This document shows positions 43,352 to 52,662 of a DNA stretch of 64,000 nt, in pieces (the first letter of the stretch is position 1; the number at the start of each line of letters is the position of its first letter). Origin of the DNA: Pleionea sediminis. GTDB lineage: Bacteria > Pseudomonadota > Gammaproteobacteria > Enterobacterales > Kangiellaceae. The notes beneath the pieces were generated by a model, which saw nothing but the letters and a program-made list of their open reading frames with translations, did not search any database and was not told the DNA's origin. The stretch is from NCBI RefSeq assembly GCF_007570825.1, contig NZ_SUNB01000001.1, positions 2,046,001 through 2,110,000 of the forward strand, read 5' to 3'. The position numbers and the translations under genes are program-made.

Positions 43352-44329
43352 CTATGGCAACGATGGACGTTCAATAATAACGGGATCGGTTAGTGCACCC
43401 ATAAAGGCAACAAGGTCATAAATCTCTTGTTTCGTTAAATTTAAGGGTTTTATTACATTTGAAGTATTTTTAGCTCCGTCACCGCCTCGATTGTAAAATT
43501 CCATGACTTCTTCGAGAGTCGCTTTAGAGCCGTCGTGCATATAGGGTGGGCTAAGCGCAATATTTCTTAACCCTGGGGTTTTAAAGGCTCCAAATAAACT
43601 GTCGTCATTAATGATTTTAGCGCGACCAGGGTCGTCGCCTTTAATGCCTAAATTGTGGAAACTATTGTCTGTAAAATTCTCTCCATCGTGACATTCGGTA
43701 CATCTCGCTTTTCCTTTAAATAGTTCTAATCCTCTGATTGCCGCAGGTGACATGGCATTTTTGTCACCCGCAATATATTTATCAAATGGAGAGTTATTGG
43801 AGATTATGGTTCGCTCAAACGCAGCGATGGCTTGAGTAACAAGTTCTGCAGTTATCTCTTCTGAGTTATACACTTCTTTGAATAGTTTTTTATAGCCAGG
43901 TATGCTGCCTAACCTTTGCGGGAGTATCGTTAAGGACATACCCATTTCTGCTTTTGATTCGATTGGACCAAGGGCTTGCTCTTCCAATGTCATGTCTCGG
44001 CCATCCCACGCAAAAATGACATTCCAAGCTAGGTTGTAGAGGTGTGGTGTATGACGCTCAAGTTTTTTCCCGTTGGCTCCAAAGCTAAACTTAACGCCGT
44101 CGCTAAAACCAAGGTCTGGATTATGGCAAGTTGCACAACTTTGACTTTCATTGACTGACAAGCGAGGGTCGAAGAAAAGCTTTTTACCTAACTCAACTTC
44201 AGCTTCACTGGGTGGTTCCCCATAGGGGTATTCTATATAGTCAGGATCGGGTGTTCCCAATGGTTGACCAGCGGTAACGTAGGGGTGAATCAACGCATAA
44301 ACAATCAGCGTAAAACTACTTCTTATCAT
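43352..44329 (-). CDS. Dihaem cytochrome c peroxidase / MauG-family protein
   Basis: A 325-residue periplasmic dihaem enzyme with signal peptide (about 1-20). Haem motifs are CATCH (QSCATCHNPDLGFSDG, about 65) and CTECH (KARCTECHDGENFTD, about 208). The block LGPIESKAEMGM and the late FKTPGLRNIALSPPYMHDGS are typical of the CcpA/MauG family, which reduces H2O2 or carries out protein-radical maturation. It is the first gene of a four-gene minus-strand run (dihaem protein, cupredoxin, P460, chemoreceptor). Confidence 0.93.
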   Translation of the reverse strand: MIRSSFTLIVYALIHPYVTAGQPLGTPDPDYIEYPYGEPPSEAEVELGKKLFFDPRLSVNESQSCATCHNPDLGFSDGVKFSFGANGKKLERHTPHLYNLAWNVIFAWDGRDMTLEEQALGPIESKAEMGMSLTILPQRLGSIPGYKKLFKEVYNSEEITAELVTQAIAAFERTIISNNSPFDKYIAGDKNAMSPAAIRGLELFKGKARCTECHDGENFTDNSFHNLGIKGDDPGRAKIINDDSLFGAFKTPGLRNIALSPPYMHDGSKATLEEVMEFYNRGGDGAKNTSNVIKPLNLTKQEIYDLVAFMGALTDPVIIERPSLP

Positions 44330-44756
44330 TTAAACTCCGAGGAAGGGGGATTTCTAATACTGTGGATTAAATATAGATAAGGTATGAAGCTTTTCAAGAT
44401 AGAATAACTTTGTTCTCAGTGTGAGATTGGGTGTTTGGGTAGACAAATTTGAGTCAGAAAAACCACTTTATTTTCAAGGAAATAAGTTGCGGATTTTTAT
44501 GTATGCTCGTTTCTTTCTTGTAAAGCTGACAAAAATTTGGCCGGTTTAAGCATTAAGTTTTGGAAAATGAGAGCTGAAACTGCTGTACATAGGCTTACAA
44601 AAATATAGGCATAAATTTAGGATAGCGAGAAGATTTTTTTAATCAAAAATTAATGATTTACTAATAAAAAAAGGCCTTCATTTTGAAGGCCAAAGTTCTT
44701 GGTTTGAGCGAGTTGTTATTATAAGAATAATTGTATTCGCGTTATTAAACCTGTGT
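44330..44756. other. 427-bp intergenic region
   Basis: It holds the promoter region of the dihaem operon (44330 side) and the terminator of the large lipoprotein gene at 44665-44691. No gene seen. Confidence 0.5.
44665..44691 (-). terminator. Rho-independent terminator of the large lipoprotein gene
   Basis: On the minus strand GGCCTTCA pairs with TGAAGGCC around three bases and runs into seven T residues. It begins 66 bp after the stop at 44757. Confidence 0.88.
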
Positions 44757-46622
44757 TTATCGAAGTGCTTCAGTAAAAAACTTATTAAATACTTGGTACA
44801 TTTCTCCATTCCATGCGTTCCATATGAGTATTGCTTCGCCTCGAGTTGTAAATGCTAAATCATAGTTATCAATGCTGCCTGCTGTTGGGTCAACATTAAA
44901 CTCCGTCAACCAACCTTCTGATGTAAGGCGTTTGACCCATAGGTGACGCTTGGTAAATGTTTCTAACCGTTGTTTCCACACGGCAAAGATATTGCCATTC
45001 GCGTCTTGTTTTAATTGAACTGTATCAATGTCACCAATGTCGTTACTTTCGATTAACTCCGGCGTTGTCCAGCCTGAACCTGCGTCAAATTGTGAAGAGT
45101 AAAGTGAACGAACTTCATCTTCGTTATTGCTTTGAATCCACACAAGAGTTCCTTTATTGGTATTGCTCAAAACAATGTCACTGCCGTAGGCTACATAAGC
45201 GGTAGTAGTTACTTGTTGTTCTCCAGACCAACCTTCTGAGGAAGAGTAATAGTTCGCCCAAACAGATTCTGTATCTGCATCAGGATTGTATCTAGTCCAG
45301 GCAACGATAATATTACCTAGGTTGTTTATCGCCGCTTTCGGTTTGATATCGTAAACAGAAGCGTCTTCATTGTTGTCGAGAATCGTCGTGTCGCTCCAAG
45401 CATTCTCTTCAGAGAGTATTTTGGAAGCAGCGCTCCAATTTACGTTAAGCATTTGCCATACAAGTGCAATCTCGTCATTATTTGACTTTGCAAAAGATGG
45501 ACGTATTGAGCGGTTTGAATCTAGCTCTACGATAGCGCCCAGTTTTTCTTCAATGTTAAATTGCATACTCAATAGAGGTTGTACATTTTCTTCGAGTAGT
45601 GGTGTCCAAGCGATAATTGCAGTGCCATCATTTTTTAGGACGACATCATGATTTTCGTGTGAAAACCGAGTTGGACGCGCCTCAAACTTTTGCGGTGCTC
45701 CCCAACCTTCGCCTTTAAAGAAAGTATTTGTCCATAATGTGCTTGCGCCACCTTCTTGATAAGCCATCCAAGTAACAATGGCATTGCCATTCGCATTCAT
45801 CGACATTTTTGGGTAGCCAATATCGTCTTCATTTGTCTCGATAAATTCTGGAGCTGACCAGCCGAACTCAGCATCGTAAGTGCTTGCCATTAAACTTCGA
45901 ACGTCCGAAGAACGTATTTCCCAAATTGCTAGACCGTCACCACTATTGTCGTAAGCGACTTGCATGCGAATTGCGCCTTTGAAATTAGGAAGTGCATCTT
46001 CATTTAAATCGATTTCTCGATTACTTGTCCAAGCACCGTCTTGAGTGGTAAAAGACCAGCTTTGACCATTGGCTAAGTTATTGCCTTGTGCATCGGTAAC
46101 GTCTGTTGTCAGGTTTGCGGTATAGGTAGTATGAAGTGCAAGTTTAGACACTGGAGTTAAGGTAACGGTTTGATCATTATTCGTTAGCTCAGTTGTGGTT
46201 TCTACCGAAGAACCACCTGGATTGGTAAATGTGAAACCAGCACCAAATGATTCAACAGCCATCGGCTCATTAAATGTTGCTGAAACACTAGTGGTGAAAG
46301 CCATATTGGTTGTGCCGTCTTCTGGTGTAAACTCAGTAAGCATCGGCGCAGTTAAATCGAAAATGTTGGGATCAAGAGGTGCATCATCATTAATGTCTGC
46401 GTGCCCATCATTATCATCATCGGTGTCGGCATTATTTCCAATGCCATCACCATCAGTATCTGTTGTTTCTGTTGGATCATTCGGAAAAGCGTCTTGAGAG
46501 TCGACAACGCCATCACCGTCGCTGTCAATTTTGCTCGGGTCTTTAGAACCTGAACCACCGTCTTTACATCCCGATAAAACCAATGCAGATGTTAATGCAA
46601 TTAACCAAAGTTTGTTTTTCAT
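44757..46622 (-). CDS. Large lipoprotein: TSP3-like repeats, Ig-like domain and propeller-like repeats
   Basis: About 621 residues from the ATG at 46622, chosen over 46652 because GGAG precedes it and the protein then starts with a proper lipoprotein signal (LVLSGC, Cys near 19). A calcium-binding thrombospondin type-3-like region follows (DSDGDGVVDSQDAFPND, DTDGDGIGNNADTDDDNDGH), then a bacterial Ig-like domain of the SbsA/Big_5 type (TEFTPEDGTTNMAFTTSVSA, ending WSFTTQDG), then six repeats with NGNAIVTWM or NGNIFAVWK strands followed by W-S or GWxxP, suggesting a beta-propeller. It is probably surface-exposed. Function unknown. Confidence 0.82.
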   Translation of the reverse strand: MKNKLWLIALTSALVLSGCKDGGSGSKDPSKIDSDGDGVVDSQDAFPNDPTETTDTDGDGIGNNADTDDDNDGHADINDDAPLDPNIFDLTAPMLTEFTPEDGTTNMAFTTSVSATFNEPMAVESFGAGFTFTNPGGSSVETTTELTNNDQTVTLTPVSKLALHTTYTANLTTDVTDAQGNNLANGQSWSFTTQDGAWTSNREIDLNEDALPNFKGAIRMQVAYDNSGDGLAIWEIRSSDVRSLMASTYDAEFGWSAPEFIETNEDDIGYPKMSMNANGNAIVTWMAYQEGGASTLWTNTFFKGEGWGAPQKFEARPTRFSHENHDVVLKNDGTAIIAWTPLLEENVQPLLSMQFNIEEKLGAIVELDSNRSIRPSFAKSNNDEIALVWQMLNVNWSAASKILSEENAWSDTTILDNNEDASVYDIKPKAAINNLGNIIVAWTRYNPDADTESVWANYYSSSEGWSGEQQVTTTAYVAYGSDIVLSNTNKGTLVWIQSNNEDEVRSLYSSQFDAGSGWTTPELIESNDIGDIDTVQLKQDANGNIFAVWKQRLETFTKRHLWVKRLTSEGWLTEFNVDPTAGSIDNYDLAFTTRGEAILIWNAWNGEMYQVFNKFFTEALR

Positions 46623-47102
46623 AATTTCGCTCCAATTTAAGATCGACGACAACTACCTATCATTAGGTGACTGCCAACCAAGAGGTGCGAATTGTATGGG
46701 AATTGACCAGTGTGACCGTTAGCAATAATCCGGCAAAGATCTTAAATAATCCGACAAAACAACGTTAACCAATTGATATTTAAGGGTATTATTAATACTT
46801 GGGAATGCTGAAAATGGAATGAATTACTTGAAATAGAGCACATTTTTAAGAGAGTTGAGTTGGTTGCCTATTGTTTTATTGAAAAGGTTTTTAGAATAAG
46901 CGTTGTATCTTTAGTGCTTTTAGTGATTAATTCTGTTGAGTCATTGAGTGATCCATTGCGGTTTTAAGATTGTTCCCTTGAAACAAAAAGTTTGAATAAG
47001 TTGTTTCTTATTAGGATATGGGAGAATGGATAAAGCTGGTCACAGACAGTTGTAGAGATCCTTACCAAGATTCCACTAGTTGATACAATAAGAACATTGA
47101 TT
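46623..47102. other. 480-bp divergent intergenic region
   Basis: No gene, repeat or clear hairpin seen. It separates the large lipoprotein gene (minus) from the acetyltransferase gene (plus) and must hold both promoters. Confidence 0.5.
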
Positions 47103-47591
47103 ATGAAAGCAATTAAAATTCTACCTTATCAAACAAAATATCGAGATAGAGTGCTTGAGTTAGTTATTGATACTTGGGAACCGGTATTTAAAAAAACTGA
47201 ATACGATGTTCCTCGTTTTGTATACGATAACTTTTATCCGAAGGGATGGAAGAGTCGACAAGTTGACGATGTATCTGCATTACTTGACTCTGAACCAGAA
47301 AGTTTCTGGTTAGCCTTTCAAAAAGAGCTGCTTGTTGGATTTGTCGGTATAGCTATTCATCCGGAAGACAAAATGGGCGAAATATCTATCATTGCTGTTT
47401 CTCCTTCGCATCAAAGACAGGGAATTATTAAAGCTCTAATGGATTTTTCTGAAGAAAAAATTTGTGCTTCAGGTATGAAAATGGTGATGGTTGAAACAGT
47501 TGGAGACTCCGGTCATGAGCCAGCGAGACGAACTTATGAATTTCAAGGTTATGAACAGTGGCCAGTAGCGCGGTATTTCAAGGCGCTGTAA
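47103..47591 (+). CDS. GNAT-family N-acetyltransferase
   Basis: A 162-residue acetyltransferase starting at ATG 47103 rather than the TTG six bases earlier. The acetyl-CoA-binding motif A is AVSPSHQRQGIIKALMDF (V-x-x-x-x-Q/RxxGxx), preceded by strand MGEISIIAVS and followed by VMVETVGDSG and the tyrosine/glutamate C-terminal block YEFQGYEQW. It transfers an acetyl group from acetyl-CoA to an unknown amine. Confidence 0.88.
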   Translation: MKAIKILPYQTKYRDRVLELVIDTWEPVFKKTEYDVPRFVYDNFYPKGWKSRQVDDVSALLDSEPESFWLAFQKELLVGFVGIAIHPEDKMGEISIIAVSPSHQRQGIIKALMDFSEEKICASGMKMVMVETVGDSGHEPARRTYEFQGYEQWPVARYFKAL

Positions 47592-47659
47592 GAAGAATTT
47601 CTTGCAATATAGCTATTTTATGGAAGAAACATCAATTATTAAATATAAAAGGAAAATAT

Positions 47660-47931
47660 ATGAGACCATATCTTACTCGAAACTTTGGTCTGAATAGTAA
47701 TTCTGATAGAGAAGCCTCTAAAAAGTTATTGCGGGGATATTTTGTGTTTTTTCGCTTTTATTACGTAATGGCAATAGTGCTCACTACTTTTATATTGATG
47801 TTTTCATTTGATTGGACTATCAGTTTTCAGGTAAAGTATTTTTAATTTATGGTTCGATTATATGGTTTGTAAGTTATGTCGCTAATTTACATATTTTAAA
47901 GTTAGCATTAAAACTAAATCGAGTCAGTTGA
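47660..47931 (+). pseudogene. Small two-helix membrane protein gene with a frameshift
   Basis: From ATG 47660 (AAGGAAAA just upstream) one frame runs 61 codons to TAA at 47843 and encodes one transmembrane helix (YYVMAIVLTTFILMFSF). The next frame is open from 47812 and continues as GKVFLIYGSIIWFVSYVANL, a clear second helix, to TGA at 47929-47931. Joining them gives about 90 residues with two helices and a basic tail. A one-base loss or similar change between 47812 and 47842 explains the break. It may be a real mutation or a sequencing error. Family not recognised. Confidence 0.6.
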
Positions 47932-47960
47932 AACTGTGTGTGCCTTCCAGGAGATGTGTT

Positions 47961-48467
47961 TTGAAAAATTTCATTTTGACTTTATTCTTATTGCCATTGA
48001 TGTTAAATGCTAATCCTTTTATTGATATAAAGCTGGGAACTTCATGTTCTGATATTGTTAGTATGGAAGAGTCGGTGGACTATGATAAAAAAGAACTACA
48101 CGAGCGTAATGGTTATATATATTCCTATGAGCGTCAGTATGCAGGGTATTTATCCCGATCTTTGATTAGTTGTAATGGCAATACTACGAACAGTTACTCA
48201 TTCGCTCAACATGTACCATATCCGGTAGATGCTCATGAGCTAGTAAGAACTTGGCTAGAAATGATTGCAATAAAACTAGGAAATCCAAGTTACAATACCT
48301 ATGTCAATCCTTATAAGGAGCATTTTGAAAAGGAAGTCGAAGAGGGGCTTTCAGAGAAAGATGAAGCCCTAATTACCTGGCTAACAGAAAGTGGATGCTT
48401 TTGTACGTTATCAATAAATAAGTACGATGATTACTATAAAGTTGTTTGGTCATGGGACATTATATGA
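47961..48467 (+). CDS. Small exported protein of unknown function
   Basis: About 168 residues. The TTG at 47961 is the best start: AGGAGA (47949-47954) precedes it by six bases, and the protein then begins with a signal peptide (LKNFILTLFLLPLMLNA). A start further upstream would overlap the membrane gene and spoil the signal. The mature part contains four cysteines (SCSD, SCNG, and CFC near the end), probably two disulfides. I do not recognise a family. Confidence 0.65.
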   Translation: MKNFILTLFLLPLMLNANPFIDIKLGTSCSDIVSMEESVDYDKKELHERNGYIYSYERQYAGYLSRSLISCNGNTTNSYSFAQHVPYPVDAHELVRTWLEMIAIKLGNPSYNTYVNPYKEHFEKEVEEGLSEKDEALITWLTESGCFCTLSINKYDDYYKVVWSWDII

Positions 48468-48498
48468 CAATTATCAATACACATGTGCTTTGCGACCA

Positions 48499-48660
48499 AG
48501 TTATACCAAAATAATGCACACACCAGTAGTGTAATAAATCTCTACCAATTCGCCGGTCTTTTCGAGTTAATTAATCACTACGGGGTAATTACCCACACAT
48601 CGCAATCCAATTTCTTGGAGTTAATATACGTGTTAACGCCTCAAGCAATTTTTCTATTGT
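48499..48660 (-). pseudogene. Decayed remnant of an AsnC/Lrp-family gene
   Basis: Read on the minus strand, fragments align in order with the intact regulator at 49061-49519. IEKLLEAL matches IEKLKNAG, SKKLDCDV matches PKKLGYDV, and VGNYPVVIN-stop-LEKTGELVEIYYTTG matches AGDYPIVIKELEAIDEVVEAYYTTG, followed by VCIILV-stop for QYSILIKI. There are at least two stops and a deletion of about ten codons with a frameshift. This is a relic of a second asnC-like gene; weaker similarity may reach about 48690. A 65-codon plus-strand frame covering it is not a gene. Confidence 0.85.
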
Positions 48661-48705
48661 TATCTTTAAATAGCGCTTGATAATTGCTCACTAAAATTAT
48701 TCTTA

Positions 48706-48975
48706 TTACTTCAAATAACCAAATGAAAACAGTAATTCGTCAAGAGCTTGAAGTTCGATTACTGAAATAACACGCGCAGCTCTTAAGCCTTGAAAATACC
48801 CATTAACTGAGTTTACCCACGAGTGACCTTTCAAGGCATCAGACTCGACGTTATCTAGCCAGTCAATTGAAACTGACTTAGTCTCAATCACGGAGAGTAA
48901 ATTTCGAATATTTCGAAAAACTTCCTTAATTTTTTCCTGCTCTGAAAGGTTGTTGAATTTTGTTGAATCAACCAT
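48706..48975 (-). CDS. Small hypothetical cytoplasmic protein
   Basis: An 89-residue protein with no signal or membrane segment, predicted mostly helical (LSEQEKIKEVFRNIRNLL, then VIELQALDELLFSFGYL). No family recognised. It lies between the AsnC-like relic and intact asnC on the same strand, with only a weak ribosome-binding site. It could be a real small gene or a chance open frame; the balanced composition favours the former. Confidence 0.5.
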   Translation of the reverse strand: MVDSTKFNNLSEQEKIKEVFRNIRNLLSVIETKSVSIDWLDNVESDALKGHSWVNSVNGYFQGLRAARVISVIELQALDELLFSFGYLK

Positions 48976-49060
48976 GTTTCTTCACTCGAGTTGGCTTTTC
49001 TTAAGTATTACGGAAAAGCACTAAACTTTCACTCTCTACTTGATAATAGAATGTAAAAAA

Positions 49061-49519
49061 CTAAACTAAAATGCTCCGATGAATCGGATTCTGTAATGAA
49101 ATCAAGGTTTCAGTCGCTTGTACTTTTTCAATGGACTGAATTTTGTCGATAAGTAGCCATTGTAAGTCTTCGATCGAGCGGGTCATTATCTTTATTAAAA
49201 TACTGTACTGCCCCGTGGTGTAATAGGCCTCTACCACTTCATCGATTGCTTCGAGTTCTTTAATCACAATGGGGTAATCGCCCGCGCTTTGTAAATTAAT
49301 GCCGATAAAGCAGCAAACGTCGTAACCCAACTTTTTTGGGCTGACTTTCATATGCGTGCCGGTAATGATGCCTGCGTTCTTCAATTTCTCTATTCGAACA
49401 TGAATGGTGGCGGGACTGACCGAAAATTCTTTGGCCAATTCGGCATAGGGTCGGCGGGCATCGTAGATAAGCGCGTTGATTATTTTTTTATCCAAATTGT
49501 CGATTGTCTGATTTTCCAT
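49061..49519 (-). CDS. asnC: Lrp/AsnC-family transcription regulator AsnC
   Basis: A 152-residue regulator, the same length as E. coli AsnC. An N-terminal winged HTH (RRPYAELAKEFSVSPATIHV, then RIEKLKNAGIITG) is followed by the RAM effector domain with YDVCCFIGINLQSAGDYP, VVEAYYTTGQYSILIK and the end LISLQNPIHRSI. It is divergent from an asparagine synthetase gene, as in E. coli where AsnC controls asnA in response to asparagine. Here the target is presumably asnB across the 182-bp intergenic region. Confidence 0.93.
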   Translation of the reverse strand: MENQTIDNLDKKIINALIYDARRPYAELAKEFSVSPATIHVRIEKLKNAGIITGTHMKVSPKKLGYDVCCFIGINLQSAGDYPIVIKELEAIDEVVEAYYTTGQYSILIKIMTRSIEDLQWLLIDKIQSIEKVQATETLISLQNPIHRSILV

Positions 49520-49701
49520 GCTATATCTCAGGTATTTTTAACGGATCAGCGAATATATTAGAGAATAATAGATAATATTTAACGTAAAGTCTATTTGTGT
49601 TGTTGGGTATTCACTTTTTTGGCTATTTCGATAATGATTGACTAACAGAGAGGCTCGAAATGAGCATTTAGTTTAAATTGTCAATATTAAGGTACGTCGT
49701 T

Positions 49702-51387
49702 ATGTGCTCTATATTAGGAATTCTTGATATTAAATCGGACGTTTCAGTACTTCGCAAACAAGCGATACAGCAGTCGAAAAAACAAAGACACCGCGGCCCG
49801 GACTGGTCGGGTGTATATCAAAATGACTCGGCCATTTTGGTCCATGAGCGGTTGGCAATTGTTGATGTTGATAATGGAGCACAACCTTTACTCTCTCCCG
49901 ACAAGCTACAAGTGCTGGCGGTAAATGGTGAGATTTACAACCATAAAGAGTTGAAGCAGCAACTCGACTTAGATTATGAATTTCAGACTAAGTCAGACTG
50001 CGAAATCATTTTGGCGCTGTATAAAGAAAAGGGCGTCGGGCTACTTGACGACTTAAACGGGATGTTTGCCTTTATTCTTTACGATGAAAGTCGTGATAAC
50101 TACTTAATTGCACGCGATCCCATTGGTATTATCCCGTTGTACACGGGCTATGATCAACACGGTAACTTTTATGTTGCATCGGAAATGAAAGCTCTGACCG
50201 ATGTGTGCGAAACCGTAACCGCTTTTCCTCCTGGGCATTATCTTTCAAGCGATGAAGGTGAAATAAAACCATACTACAAAAAGCCATGGAAAGAGTATTC
50301 AGCTGTTTCGTCGAACATGGCCAGCGTGCAAGCCGTACGTGAAGCATTAACTGATGCGATTAAAAGACACTTAATGACTGACGTACCTTATGGTGTTTTA
50401 TTATCAGGTGGCTTAGATTCGTCAATTGTTGCGGCTGTAGCAAAACAATTTGTTGAAAAGCGTATTGAAGACGATGGCAAATCGAGTGCTTGGTGGCCCA
50501 GTTTGCATACCTTTGCGATTGGTTTAGAAGGCTCGCCCGATTTAGCCGCGGCACAAAAAGTCGCGGATCACATTGGTTCGATTCACCACAACTTTACTTA
50601 CTCCATTGAAGAAGGCATCGATGCTCTGCATGATGTCATCTATCACCTCGAAACTTATGATGTGACAACCATTCGTGCATCAACGCCTATGTATTTAATG
50701 TCGCGAAAAATTCGTGCCATGGGTATTAAAATGGTCTTGAGTGGCGAGGGAAGTGATGAACTTTTTGGTGGTTATTTATATTTTCATAAAGCGCCCAACG
50801 CGCAAGCGTTTCATGAAGAAACTGTTAGAAAAGTTGAAAAACTGCATTGGTACGATTGTTTACGTGCAAACAAATCAATGGCCGCTTGGGGCGTTGAAGC
50901 GCGTGTCCCTTTTTTAGATCGCGAATTTATTGATGTTGCCATGCAAGTCAATCCTAAAGCGAAAATGATTACTGACGGAAAAATGGAAAAGCAAATTTTG
51001 CGCGAAGCATTTTCTGATTTATTACCACACGATGTGTGCTGGCGCCAAAAAGAACAGTTTTCTGACGGCGTAGGTTATGGCTGGATTGATTCGTTAAAGG
51101 ACTTGGCTGAAAAGCAAGTTACCGACGAACAAATGAAAAACGCTCATTTTCGTTTTCCAGTTAATACACCATTAACAAAAGAAGCGTATTTTTATCGTGA
51201 TATTTTTACGCAACATTTTCCATCGCAGTCGGCAGCCGAAACGGTGCCTGGAGGAAAATCGGTTGCTTGCAGCACAAGCGAAGCTTTAGAGTGGGATCGC
51301 CAGTTCCAACAACTGGCGGATCCTTCCGGTCGTGCTGTCACCACGGTTCATTCAGATGGTTACAAGCTAAAGGAGACAGCTGCTTAA
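49702..51387 (+). CDS. asnB: Glutamine-hydrolysing asparagine synthetase B
   Basis: A 561-residue enzyme making asparagine from aspartate, ATP and glutamine. The ATG at 49702 gives the required Met-Cys N-terminus (MCSILGI) whose Cys2 is the glutaminase nucleophile; an upstream start would destroy it. Further marks are HRGPDWSG, VNGEIYNHKEL, the PPi-loop LSGGLDSSIVAA and GEGSDELFGGY. Full length matches E. coli AsnB. It is divergent from asnC and probably regulated by it. Unlike the asparagine-synthase-like protein at 28430, this one keeps both active sites. Confidence 0.97.
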   Translation: MCSILGILDIKSDVSVLRKQAIQQSKKQRHRGPDWSGVYQNDSAILVHERLAIVDVDNGAQPLLSPDKLQVLAVNGEIYNHKELKQQLDLDYEFQTKSDCEIILALYKEKGVGLLDDLNGMFAFILYDESRDNYLIARDPIGIIPLYTGYDQHGNFYVASEMKALTDVCETVTAFPPGHYLSSDEGEIKPYYKKPWKEYSAVSSNMASVQAVREALTDAIKRHLMTDVPYGVLLSGGLDSSIVAAVAKQFVEKRIEDDGKSSAWWPSLHTFAIGLEGSPDLAAAQKVADHIGSIHHNFTYSIEEGIDALHDVIYHLETYDVTTIRASTPMYLMSRKIRAMGIKMVLSGEGSDELFGGYLYFHKAPNAQAFHEETVRKVEKLHWYDCLRANKSMAAWGVEARVPFLDREFIDVAMQVNPKAKMITDGKMEKQILREAFSDLLPHDVCWRQKEQFSDGVGYGWIDSLKDLAEKQVTDEQMKNAHFRFPVNTPLTKEAYFYRDIFTQHFPSQSAAETVPGGKSVACSTSEALEWDRQFQQLADPSGRAVTTVHSDGYKLKETAA

Positions 51388-51486
51388 TTTTTGTTGTATT
51401 CGATCGCTGTGATGGTGCATTGTTGACTTGAGTCTTAAGATTAAATTGGTCATTATGGACTTTTAATTGATCGATTTGGTTGTCCA

Positions 51487-52500
51487 ATGCGCTTTGTCAT
51501 CACACTAATGTGTTGTATCTGGATTGTCGGATGTGATTCTGTTGATCCAAGACTGCATGAGATTGATGATTATCGCAGCCGCATTTTTTCTTTACTCGAA
51601 ATTGAAGAAACGTTAGTCTCCGTTAATACGTCGCCTTATCCTGATAAACGCTTTATGCTCGCTTCAATCGAGCGCGTCGAAATTAACTGGAGCGAGTTTT
51701 TTTCTTCAATAAACTGCGATGACTTACAAACTGTTATCGCAGAAAAAAATAGTCCTCTCGGTCGCACTCGAGAAGCAGCGACGCAATTGTATTTTGAGTT
51801 AAAAACTTTAAAACTGTTAACTCAGTGCGAACATTCATTATCTCAAAAATCTCCGGAATGGGTTTCAGCAATAAGAATAAAAAAGGAAAACATGAAACAT
51901 GTTGTATGGAATTTAACTTGGGCAAGCAATTACTGGCGAGGTTTGTTTTCATTTTCTCAAAGAGATAATCAAGTTTCGCAGAATAGCGTTAATCATGTTG
52001 TCGCAGAACTTGAACTATTAAATCGTTTTATCTCAAATGAAAGACTTCCAGAGAAAGCTCAATGGTTTAATGTATTTCAATCTATTGAATCGCATCGTGC
52101 TGTGTTTGGTAGTGCGATTTATGAAGGATTAGGCCATTTAGCGTATATGATATCGTTAAACGAAGCTTTAGCTTTACATCAACAAGCTATTTGTCCACAA
52201 AATATTCCCACACGACAATTTGATTATTTGACGAATGTTCTTACTAAATTTTACACGACAAAAGTTCAGCGAGAGCAGGTAGAGCTTATTGATGCTTTAA
52301 AAGCAGTTGAGAATTATATAGAAACGAATATGTTTAATAGCATCGATAATAATAAACTAAATGAATGGTTAGCTTTGCACAAAATTCATAGTTCTCCCAA
52401 ATTATCTGAGCAATTAACTAACCGAATTCGAGAGCACGTTACTCTTTGGCAGGCGATCATGAAGTCTTGTGGCAGTTCTCTGAGAAAGTTAAATGAATGA
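51487..52500 (+). CDS. DUF3080-like lipoprotein
   Basis: A 337-residue protein with a lipoprotein signal (IWIVGC, Cys16) and an all-helical body with DYRSRI near the mature N-terminus, SPLGRTREAATQLYFELKTL in the middle and C-terminal charged helices. It matches my recollection of the DUF3080 family of gammaproteobacterial lipoproteins, whose role is unknown. A hairpin terminator follows. Confidence 0.72.
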   Translation: MRFVITLMCCIWIVGCDSVDPRLHEIDDYRSRIFSLLEIEETLVSVNTSPYPDKRFMLASIERVEINWSEFFSSINCDDLQTVIAEKNSPLGRTREAATQLYFELKTLKLLTQCEHSLSQKSPEWVSAIRIKKENMKHVVWNLTWASNYWRGLFSFSQRDNQVSQNSVNHVVAELELLNRFISNERLPEKAQWFNVFQSIESHRAVFGSAIYEGLGHLAYMISLNEALALHQQAICPQNIPTRQFDYLTNVLTKFYTTKVQREQVELIDALKAVENYIETNMFNSIDNNKLNEWLALHKIHSSPKLSEQLTNRIREHVTLWQAIMKSCGSSLRKLNE

Positions 52501-52591
52501 AAGGAATGTTTATGGTTGGTGGCAACAGTGGAGTGTTTACAGTCAGAATCAATTTACAGCACTCTGATATTTGTGAAATGGGAACAAATAG

Positions 52592-52614
52592 TGCCGAGTT
52601 AAATGAACTCGGCA
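52592..52614. terminator. Hairpin between convergent genes
   Basis: TGCCGAGTT and AACTCGGCA are perfect complements around AAATG. It lies between the DUF3080-like gene (plus) and the S1/P1 nuclease gene (minus). There is no strong T-run, so it may work as a bidirectional terminator or need Rho. Confidence 0.6.
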
Positions 52615-52662
52615 TAAAGAAATAGGTGCCTATTAACCGGCTAGAGAGGCCAAAAACAACAA

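Noticed and set aside
48483..48680. A 65-codon plus-strand open frame
   Set aside because: It is antisense to the AsnC-like relic, lacks a ribosome-binding site and has no protein-like features.
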